Source: Actinomycetes bacterium
GTDB taxonomy: Bacteria > Actinomycetota > Coriobacteriia > WRKU01 > WQUG01
DNA: 5,455 nt
Direction of reading: 5' to 3'
Assembly: GCA_031268615.1 (NCBI GenBank)
Contig: JAIRWZ010000006.1
Coordinates: 1 to 5,455, forward strand
In this document: positions 1 to 5,455 of the stretch, in pieces
Position numbering within the stretch: the first letter of the stretch is position 1
Layout: each line of letters opens with the position of its first letter
Position numbers and translations under genes: made by a program
Notes under the pieces: model-generated
Told to the model about the DNA's origin: nothing
Seen by the model: only the letters and a program-made list of their open reading frames with translations
The model's database searches: none

Positions 1-428
1 TCAGCTTCTTTGTTGAACGGAATCTCCTTTTCTTTTTCCTTTTCCTCCGGGGTTTGATTAATATCTAACTCACTAAACGATGAAGTTAGAGTGGCTTCAG
101 GTTCTCCAGAAAGGTCTGAAGGTTCCGAAATAAATTGATTTTCAATATCCGCAACATCATTATTAAGATTAGATGCATTTAAATTATCTGAAATTTCCAT
201 ATCAGAAGTTGATTTTGATTTTGATTTTGAAATCCCAACTTTAATAGACGGCCTTTTTCCAGGTTTTAACTTTTGATTTTTTCTTAAATCATCAATTATC
301 AGTTTATCATTATCAACCTGTTTTTTCAAAAGATCAATTTCATTTTTCATCATTAAAAGTTGCTTCTCCATTGATGAACGATCCTCCAGCAACTTGATGT
401 ACTTATCCTTAATACTATCTTCATTCAT
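1..428 (-). CDS. Unrecognised low-complexity coiled-coil protein, N-terminal 142 residues, 3' end beyond window
   Basis: The minus strand is open from an ATG at 426-428 to the window edge, giving 142 codons without a stop, so only the N-terminal part is seen. I do not recognise a family. Residues about 10-48 form an amphipathic helix with a clean heptad pattern (Y10, L13, M20, L24, M27, I31, L34, V38, I45, L48), so a coiled coil and oligomerisation are likely. Residues 53-73 are strongly basic (KLKPGKRPS, then SKSKSKS), resembling a nuclear localisation or nucleic-acid-binding stretch. From 74 onwards the chain is Ser/Asn/Asp/Glu-rich and probably disordered, ending in a charged EEKEKEKE run at 128-135. 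No signal peptide or membrane segment is visible. Codons are AT-rich (about 31% GC), unlike everything right of 590. There is no Shine-Dalgarno sequence before the ATG. Composition and style suggest an AT-rich eukaryote, but an AT-rich bacterium cannot be excluded. Confidence 0.6.
   Translation of the reverse strand, partial: MNEDSIKDKYIKLLEDRSSMEKQLLMMKNEIDLLKKQVDNDKLIIDDLRKNQKLKPGKRPSIKVGISKSKSKSTSDMEISDNLNASNLNNDVADIENQFISEPSDLSGEPEATLTSSFSELDINQTPEEKEKEKEIPFNKEA
211..230. repeat. Hexanucleotide tandem repeat (GATTTT)3 inside the coiled-coil gene
   Basis: Three full copies and part of a fourth of GATTTT lie in frame and encode alternating Ser-Lys on the minus strand (residues 67-73). It is a short coding microsatellite of the kind that varies by whole units without shifting the frame. 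Confidence 0.8.
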
Positions 429-585
429 CTCTTTTATGGTGATAAAAAAACTACAAAATTTCAGTAAAAATATTGGTATTAAACATCGTATCACCGTTTT
501 TATTTAAATTAAGTGAAATAGTGTAAAAAAAGGTTTTATTGTAATTAATAATGTTATTGGTAATTATAGATTGGGTTTTTGAAAA
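429..585. other. Very AT-rich non-coding stretch upstream of the coiled-coil gene
   Basis: About 21% GC by count, with many A and T runs. It holds no open frame of note on either strand. It would carry the promoter of the minus-strand gene at 1-428, but I see no ribosome binding site and no convincing -35/-10 pair, and composition alone makes AT-rich promoter look-alikes meaningless here. Its right edge coincides with the start of bacterial rho sequence. Confidence 0.6.
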
Positions 586-592
586 ATGAGGG
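586..592. other. Probable chimeric junction between AT-rich DNA and bacterial rho
   Basis: Upstream of 586 the DNA is about 21% GC and in the rho frame there is a TGA stop at 580-582. From codon 589-591 (AGG, Arg) onwards the translation matches Rho at the conserved RG-(M/L)-IV-PPKAGKT segment, where family members continue upstream with GQ or GKGQ. The matching part therefore begins in or next to the conserved Arg codon, with no flanking repeat, insertion-sequence end or target duplication visible. A join between unrelated molecules, in vitro or during assembly, explains this best. Confidence 0.75.
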
Positions 593-1365
593 GCATGATT
601 GTCTCTCCGCCAAAAGCCGGCAAGACTGAAATCTTAAAGGATGTTGCGGCCAGCATTCACGCCAACAATCCTGAAGTGCATTTGATGTGTCTGCTGGTTG
701 ATGAACGTCCCGAAGAAGTCACCGATATGCAGCGCTCGATTCATGGTGAAGTCATTTCGTCTACCTTTGATATGCCGTCTGAAAATCACATTGCGGTGAC
801 CGAACTGGTCATAGAACGTGCGAAGAGGCTGGTTGAAATGGGACGCGATGTGGTGATTTTGCTGGATAGCATCACCCGATTGGCACGCGCTTATAACTTG
901 GCGATGCCGGCGTCGGGACGAATTCTTTCCGGTGGCGTGGACAGCGCGGCCCTGTACCCGCCGAAGAAGTTTTTTGGCGCCGCCCGCAACATTGAAGACG
1001 GGGGTTCATTGACCATTCTGGCCACTGCTTTGATTGAAACCGGGTCAAAGATGGACGAGGTCATTTTTGAGGAGTTTAAGGGCACGGGCAACATGGAACT
1101 GCGCCTGGACCGTGGTCTGGCCGACCGGCGGGTATTCCCGGCAATAGATATCGTTGCCAGTGGGACACGCAAGGAAGAGTTGCTGTTGGCGCGCGACGAG
1201 GCTCCGTTCGTCTGGGGGGTACGCCGTATCTTGCATAATGTCGATTCAGAACGTGCCATGCAGCAGTTACTGACTGGATTTAGGCAGACTGACACGAACA
1301 TCGAACTGCTAACCAAAATGGCGCGCAAAGCTGCGCAGGCGGGAAATGATTTAGGGTCAATCTAG
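586..1365 (+). CDS. rho: Transcription termination factor Rho, C-terminal ATPase domain only (5' truncated)
   Basis: Rho is a ring-shaped hexameric RNA helicase/translocase that ends transcription in the cytoplasm. The 259 residues cover the RecA-like motor: Walker A SPPKAGKT (7-14, Lys13), catalytic Glu in DERPEEV (Glu40), Walker [15 protein letters not shown] (Asp94), Q-loop around [13 protein letters not shown] (107-119), R-loop FKGTGNMEL (164-172, Lys165) and arginine finger in SGTRKEELL (Arg195). Residues that form the bicyclomycin pocket in E. coli Rho appear conserved (Leu37, Asp39, Glu40, Arg41, Ser95, Arg98). Full-length Rho is about 420 residues or more; the N-terminal helical and OB-fold RNA-binding part, roughly 170 residues, is missing. 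The ATG at 586-588 has no Shine-Dalgarno sequence and follows a stop, so it is probably not a real start; genuine rho sequence begins about 589. The C-terminus is complete (TAG at 1363-1365). It converges on the recJ fusion 41 bp away, and I see no convincing terminator hairpin between them. Confidence 0.93.
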   Translation: MRGMIVSPPKAGKTEILKDVAASIHANNPEVHLMCLLVDERPEEVTDMQRSIHGEVISSTFDMPSENHIAVTELVIERAKRLVEMGRDVVILLDSITRLARAYNLAMPASGRILSGGVDSAALYPPKKFFGAARNIEDGGSLTILATALIETGSKMDEVIFEEFKGTGNMELRLDRGLADRRVFPAIDIVASGTRKEELLLARDEAPFVWGVRRILHNVDSERAMQQLLTGFRQTDTNIELLTKMARKAAQAGNDLGSI

Positions 1366-1406
1366 GGCTACCGCCAGGTGGACCGCGCGTGTGGGCAGGC
1401 GAACAT

Positions 1407-4400
1407 TTACGGCAATATCGGCCGGTTAAAGCGTGCCAGCATGTCCTTAGCGCTTGCGGTCAGCGCCCAGATTTTGAAGCGGTCAAAGTCTTCAATCTCG
1501 TCTAGTCCTTCTAAATAGCGCACACTTTGGTGGAGGTCCATTTTTGCCGGCTTTGGCGTCAGCATAATGCGTCGCGCCTGTGAACGGCCGTTGGTGCGCA
1601 GGAAACCCAGCTCGCGAAAAACGCCAATGCCGTTCGACACGCCGGTTTCGTTCAAGGCAACTATACGGGTGGGCGTCTCATCAGTATCGCTCTCTCCCTG
1701 ACCTTTGTGCTGACGGTCGTGCGCGTCCTGTCCGCCCGACCCGTCCGAGGTGTGTTCCAGAACTCCTTCCCGGCGCAATATCTCATTAGCAGAATCGGCC
1801 AGGCTCGCGTTTGTCGCCTGAAAGCCCTCCTCGTTTTCTGCGCCTTTCGAAACGGCGCTCTGCGCATCAGCGGCTACCAAAGCTCGCCACAGAGCCACTA
1901 GCGAGACCCGGGGCGGAGCCGATGGCGCCACGATGAACTCGTTGATACGGGCATCCGCCTCTCCGAACAGCAGATGGACACGCGCCGTCGCGCCGTCGCG
2001 CCCACATCTGCCCGCCATCTGGTTGAATTCAACGTCGGAAAAAGGAAAGTGATACAAAACCACATCACGAATATCACTGATGTTGACGCCCTCTCCGAAA
2101 GCTGAGGTTGCGATGATGACCAGGAGCTTCCCCTCTCGAAAACGACGTTCTACCTCGGCGCGCATTTCGCGCGTCATGCCCGCGTTGTAAAAGGCAGTCT
2201 GCCAAGCCAGATCCCGTAAACTGCGGCGCAGCATGCCTGCCAGGCGTACGCTTTCCCGCCGGGAGTTCACATAGACGACGATTTTGCCGCCCTCTTGTCC
2301 AGCGACCCGCTCTACCAGCTCAACCAGGTACTGCTGCTTTTCGGCTTTCGACAGTCCTGTGCGTCCGGTAGCTTTTCGCCTGTCCACCAGCTGTAGGTTA
2401 TCCCGCACGGTCGGGTCCAGCACGCGTCGCGTGATACCCAGCACTGATTCAATGCGAGCCGCCACCTCTTCGCCCGCCGTCGCCGTTACTGCCAGCACCG
2501 TCGGCGCACGCCCGGTTGCGCCTTGTGCGTTTCCGGTACCTTGCAGGGTCGCAATGGACTCGCCCAGCTGCGCGTAGGCCGGTCGGTTCCCGCTGCGTGC
2601 CTGTCCGATATGGTGCGCCTCATCGACCACCACAAAGGCAATCCGCCCAGTTGCCGCGAACTCGTGCTTGTGAAAGTAGAGATATTCGGGCGTGGTCAGT
2701 ACGATATCAATCTCTCCCGCCTCCAGCGCTTGATAGGCCGCGCGCCGCGCGGTCTCGCTGCTCTCGCCCGTCACCACGGCCACCGCCAAGCCCAGCGTGG
2801 CAAAGCTGCGCTCCAGATGAAAGCGCTGGTCAGATACCAAGGCTCGCAGGGGATAGACGAACAGTGAGGCCTTGCCTTCGCGCAGCGCCGTGCGTGCCGC
2901 GTGCAGATGAAAAATCAGTGATTTGCCGCGTCCGGTCGCCATTACGCAGAGGGTATTATGTCCTTGAGCGAGTGCGTCCAAAGCCGCAACCTGTGCCTGG
3001 TGCAGAGGGGCGTCGGCTATGAAGGTCTGTTTCAGCGCGTGGTCTAACGCGGCAGCGTCAAGCGAAGCAAGGAAGTGTCGTCGCGCTCCGCCTGCCAGTG
3101 TTTCCCCCGACCTGTCCGCGCGGTACGCGTCACCCGCTGCGTTTTCCGGACTCGGTCCTATCCCGCCGTCGGATACTCTGTCAGGCAGCAGGTCGGGTCG
3201 CTGAAGATAGACATTGAGGCCAAAATGAGCGCCATCTTCCCCTCCGGTGACTTGTCCCACCTCCACGGTCCAGACGGTACCATCATCCATACGTGGGGCC
3301 AACTGCGCCGCTAAATCGCGATTCAGAAAGCCCAGTTGATGTCCTCCATCCGCTCTTCGTACGGCGATGGCGTTAGCGTCAGCCGGGTTATTGGCCTGAC
3401 GTTCCAATTCCAACGGCGCGTCAGCAGGCAGCGCGGCCAGATGATGTTGTCTTCCTTCAAACGTTACTCCCGCCAGTTTTGTATAAAATCCGGGTGCGTC
3501 CACAATTCCTTCGTAGTCGTGACGCTGAAAAGTTTCACTGGCATGTTCATATAAATTTCGCAGGAAGGCGTCCCCCAGTTTATGGGCGCCACAAATATTG
3601 AGTTGTATGCCATGCTTGCCACGGTAGCTGTCTTTTTCCAGTCTGAAGTTCAGCTCGGCCAGGGTGTCATGGCCAATCCAGGAAGCCGCATCGGGTGTTC
3701 GATACCAGATGGCGCGAATTGAGCGTTGGTCCTGCAGGGCCGTAAACGTCAAATGATTCGCGTCCTTACCCACCAGACGGGTGTCGGTAACTTCAACGTC
3801 GGTGGCGCTCCATAGGGGACGAAGGTTTCCGTGCCCGAACGGTTCCAGTTTTTCGGTTTCTTCTGCCAGCTGCCAACTGAGTTCAGAGAGACGTAGTTGC
3901 AGTTCGGCGCTATCTTTTCGCAGGAATTGTGCGGGTGGTAAGGCTTGCAGTTGCGCCTCGAAAGCAATGGCAAAGGTATCCCAGTCCTGTGTGGCCAAGG
4001 TCAGTCCTGCGGCGCCAGCGTGTCCGCCAAAGCGGTCAAGCAGCGGTGGCATGTCGTTCAGTACGCGGAAAAGGTCCACGTCGCCGATACTGCGCGCGCT
4101 GGCCGTAATGGTATCGCCGTCTATCGTGCCGATAACCGCTACGACGCCGAACCGTCTGGCAATGCGCGAGGCGACGATTCCCCGTACCCCTTCATGCCAG
4201 GATTCACCTGCCAGCACAATCGACCTGCCCCCGCTCAAGCTGCGCTGTGCCCGCGCCGTGACTGCATTGTCCAGTTCTCGCTCAATAGTCTGCCGTTGTT
4301 GGTTCATCTCGTTCAGGCGGCCGGCCAGCAGAAGCGCACGGTGTGGGTCGTGTTCTAACAACAGTTCAAGCGCCGTGTCGGGACTGTCAATGCGTCCGGC

Positions 4401-5270
4401 AGCGTTTAGGCGTGGAGCCAAAAGAAAGGAAACGCGCTCGGCGGTCACCGAAGACAAATTGGCAGTTTTCAAGGTCGAGGCCAAGGCAGCCAGTCCCGGG
4501 TTTGGACGTACTCTCAATTGTTCTAAACCTGCCGCGACTAAGGCGCGGTTTTCCGAAATCAAAACCATAACGTCTGCGATGGTACCGACCGCGGCCAGGT
4601 CGAGCCAGTTGCGCCACAGTTCCGGCATGCCCACCGCGGCTCCCAGAGCCTGAATGACCTTCAGCGCTACGCCGGCGCCAGACAGCTCGACGACGGGGGC
4701 GTCTCCCGGGCCTTCCCACACGGACGGCACGCCATAGGCAGGGTCCAGGCGAGGGTTGATGACGGGAATATTGGCAGGCAGAGCATCCCCCGGCTCGTGG
4801 TGGTCAGTGACGACGACGTCGATACCAGCCGCGTGCAAGTGCGCGATTTCTTCGGCGGCGGCTACGCCATTGTCCACCGTGACCAGTAAATCGGGGTGCA
4901 GTTCAATGAGACGCGCAACGGTTGCCGGTGACAGACCATAGCCTTCATCGCGTCGCGGCAGCGCCCAATCCACTTTGCGCGCGCCGGCTTCCCGCAAGCC
5001 TGAGGTCATTATTGCGGTGGCCGTGATACCGTCCAGGTCGAAGTCGCCGAACACGCAGATATGTTCTTTGGCGCGCAAGGCGCCTAAGAGCCGTGCTATG
5101 CCGGCTTGCATGCCGGGGACTAAGAGCGGGTCCAGCCAATCGCGACGCAGCGAGGGCGTAAGGAAAGCGCGTACGGCGGCAACGCTTCGAAATCCGCGTC
5201 CGGTGAGCAAGCGCGCGAAGGCGGGGGACAAGCCTAATTGTTCTTCGAGCGCACGAGTAATGTCATCCAT
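1407..5270 (-). CDS. recJ: RecJ exonuclease - HIRAN - RecQ-like DEAH helicase fusion protein (1287 aa)
   Basis: Predicted cytoplasmic DNA-repair enzyme joining an ATP-driven helicase to a 5'-3' single-strand DNA exonuclease. RecJ part, about 1-565: DHH motifs GDFDLDGITAT (75-85; Asp76, Asp78, Asp80), TVDNG (131-135), TDHHEP (155-160) and AAVGTIADV (226-234), then RLNAAGR (287-293), WHEGVRGIVASR (358-369), the DHHA1 motif RFGGHAGAAG (413-422), and LEPFGHGN (475-482) at the OB-like domain. All metal-binding residues are present. HIRAN, about 594-691: AGVTFEGRQ, the NNPADANAIAV core, GFLNRDLAAQLAP. Helicase, about 750-1105: ATGRGKS (778-784), DEAH (883-886), TATA (929-932), SAFGEGVN (1056-1063), QMAGRCGRDG (1084-1093). 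The tail, about 1106-1287, resembles the C-terminal domain of long RecJ proteins, with an acidic Gly/Asp/Gln-rich linker at 1174-1200. Ordinary RecJ is about 560-800 aa, so this is a large extension. The ATG at 5268-5270 is chosen because an in-frame TGA lies four codons upstream and the N-terminus aligns with RecJ. No RecQ zinc-binding cysteines are present. The reading frame is continuous, so this is not a frameshift artefact. Confidence 0.93.
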   Translation of the reverse strand: MDDITRALEEQLGLSPAFARLLTGRGFRSVAAVRAFLTPSLRRDWLDPLLVPGMQAGIARLLGALRAKEHICVFGDFDLDGITATAIMTSGLREAGARKVDWALPRRDEGYGLSPATVARLIELHPDLLVTVDNGVAAAEEIAHLHAAGIDVVVTDHHEPGDALPANIPVINPRLDPAYGVPSVWEGPGDAPVVELSGAGVALKVIQALGAAVGMPELWRNWLDLAAVGTIADVMVLISENRALVAAGLEQLRVRPNPGLAALASTLKTANLSSVTAERVSFLLAPRLNAAGRIDSPDTALELLLEHDPHRALLLAGRLNEMNQQRQTIERELDNAVTARAQRSLSGGRSIVLAGESWHEGVRGIVASRIARRFGVVAVIGTIDGDTITASARSIGDVDLFRVLNDMPPLLDRFGGHAGAAGLTLATQDWDTFAIAFEAQLQALPPAQFLRKDSAELQLRLSELSWQLAEETEKLEPFGHGNLRPLWSATDVEVTDTRLVGKDANHLTFTALQDQRSIRAIWYRTPDAASWIGHDTLAELNFRLEKDSYRGKHGIQLNICGAHKLGDAFLRNLYEHASETFQRHDYEGIVDAPGFYTKLAGVTFEGRQHHLAALPADAPLELERQANNPADANAIAVRRADGGHQLGFLNRDLAAQLAPRMDDGTVWTVEVGQVTGGEDGAHFGLNVYLQRPDLLPDRVSDGGIGPSPENAAGDAYRADRSGETLAGGARRHFLASLDAAALDHALKQTFIADAPLHQAQVAALDALAQGHNTLCVMATGRGKSLIFHLHAARTALREGKASLFVYPLRALVSDQRFHLERSFATLGLAVAVVTGESSETARRAAYQALEAGEIDIVLTTPEYLYFHKHEFAATGRIAFVVVDEAHHIGQARSGNRPAYAQLGESIATLQGTGNAQGATGRAPTVLAVTATAGEEVAARIESVLGITRRVLDPTVRDNLQLVDRRKATGRTGLSKAEKQQYLVELVERVAGQEGGKIVVYVNSRRESVRLAGMLRRSLRDLAWQTAFYNAGMTREMRAEVERRFREGKLLVIIATSAFGEGVNISDIRDVVLYHFPFSDVEFNQMAGRCGRDGATARVHLLFGEADARINEFIVAPSAPPRVSLVALWRALVAADAQSAVSKGAENEEGFQATNASLADSANEILRREGVLEHTSDGSGGQDAHDRQHKGQGESDTDETPTRIVALNETGVSNGIGVFRELGFLRTNGRSQARRIMLTPKPAKMDLHQSVRYLEGLDEIEDFDRFKIWALTASAKDMLARFNRPILP

Positions 5271-5434
5271 AGGAAGTAATCATACCAGCTGCCTACCGTT
5301 CAACGTGAAGCTTGCCTGACACGAGATACTGACTTGATGTGGTGATGGCGCCAGCGCAATTAGAAAAATCAAAGACCGAACTGTTTTGAAGCAGAGCGCG
5401 ATGGCCAAAGACCCAGCACAGAAAAGGTGAGAGA
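5271..5434 (-). other. Spacer between tRNA-Gln and the recJ fusion gene
   Basis: No open frame of note and no clear terminator hairpin with a T-run. On the minus strand it contains the putative recJ -10 box close to the start codon. The only other pattern is a short direct repeat (GGTCTTTG, twice on the minus strand), too short to interpret. Confidence 0.5.
5279..5284 (-). promoter_or_regulatory. Putative -10 box (TATGAT) of the recJ fusion gene
   Basis: On the minus strand TATGAT, one mismatch from TATAAT, ends 8 bases before the ATG of the fusion gene. That would place the transcription start at or next to the start codon, giving a leaderless mRNA. The eight bases between (TACTTCCT) contain no Shine-Dalgarno sequence, which fits. 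I see no good -35 box at 16-18 bp spacing. The hexamer alone is weak evidence. Confidence 0.35.
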
Positions 5435-5455
5435 TGGCTGGGGTACCAGGATTCG
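5435..5455 (-). tRNA. tRNA-Gln, 3' end only (gene cut by window edge)
   Basis: Read on the minus strand, the last bases give the end of a T-loop (CGAAT), the 3' strand of a T-stem (CCTGG), a seven-base acceptor strand (TACCCCA), discriminator G and an encoded CCA at 5435-5437. From memory this matches the E. coli tRNA-Gln 3' end at all but one base of the T-stem. The acceptor ending in A72, which calls for the unusual U1-A72 first pair, with G73 is characteristic of bacterial tRNA-Gln. The anticodon lies outside the window, so the amino acid is inferred. Only the 3' 21 nt are visible. Confidence 0.8.

Noticed and set aside
429..450. Trichomonad-type initiator (TCA-Py-A/T) upstream of the coiled-coil gene
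   Set aside because: The minus strand has TCACCAT close to the ATG, but the base after the pyrimidine does not fit the consensus, and one near match cannot support a taxonomic or promoter call.
438..495. Inverted repeat GGTGATA / TATCACC in the AT-rich gap
   Set aside because: The arms are 7 bp and 44 bp apart in low-complexity DNA; there is no further palindrome or mobile-element context.
586..588. ATG as the genuine start of a short Rho protein
   Set aside because: There is no Shine-Dalgarno sequence, a stop lies two codons upstream, and the DNA before it is of a different composition. It looks like a chance ATG made at the join; the Rho match starts at the following Arg codon.
891..1328. 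145-codon minus-strand open frame
   Set aside because: It is antisense to the conserved Rho ATPase domain, with a Ser/Arg-rich composition and no motif.
1366..1406. Bidirectional terminator between the convergent rho and recJ genes
   Set aside because: Only a 4-bp CGCC/GGCG pairing flanks a long loop, with no T-run on either side; it is too weak to call.
2516..3022. 168-codon plus-strand open frame
   Set aside because: It is antisense to the helicase motifs I and II; the Arg/Pro-rich translation has no recognisable fold or ribosome binding site.
3781..4653. 290-codon plus-strand open frame
   Set aside because: It lies antisense within the RecJ core, which has intact motifs. The translation is Ser/Arg/Ala-rich with no domain pattern, as expected for a shadow of a GC-rich gene.

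Overview
The window is made of two unlike pieces of DNA that meet at about position 586-592. The left piece (1 to about 588) is AT-rich, roughly 31% GC in its reading frame and 21% GC in the gap beside it, by hand count. It carries the 5' part of one minus-strand gene for a low-complexity coiled-coil protein that I do not recognise. The style (long heptad helix, basic Lys/Ser stretch, Ser/Asn/Glu-rich tail, very AT-rich upstream region without a Shine-Dalgarno site) looks more like an AT-rich protist than the bacterium on the right. This is an impression, not an identification.

The right piece (about 589-5455) is clearly bacterial and GC-richer. It opens in the middle of rho, the transcription termination factor: the sequence becomes recognisable just before the Walker A motif, the RNA-binding N-terminal part is absent, and the rest of the ATPase domain runs intact to its stop at 1365. 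Next, convergent on the minus strand, is one very long gene (1407-5270, 1287 aa) that joins a RecJ 5'-3' single-strand exonuclease, a HIRAN domain and a RecQ-like DEAH helicase, followed by a tail that resembles the C-terminal domain of long RecJ proteins. Upstream of it, also on the minus strand and cut by the window edge, is the 3' end of a tRNA gene, most likely tRNA-Gln with an encoded CCA.

The Rho sequence (for example the [19 protein letters not shown] stretch) is of the type seen in Actinobacteria and relatives. The long RecJ-helicase fusion makes me think of Coriobacteriia or a neighbouring lineage, from memory only. The fusion is the most interesting biology: helicase and nuclease of the RecF-type resection pathway plus a DNA-end-binding domain in one chain. 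The abrupt compositional step exactly inside a conserved rho codon is best explained as a chimeric join (library, amplification or assembly) unless reads spanning it show otherwise.
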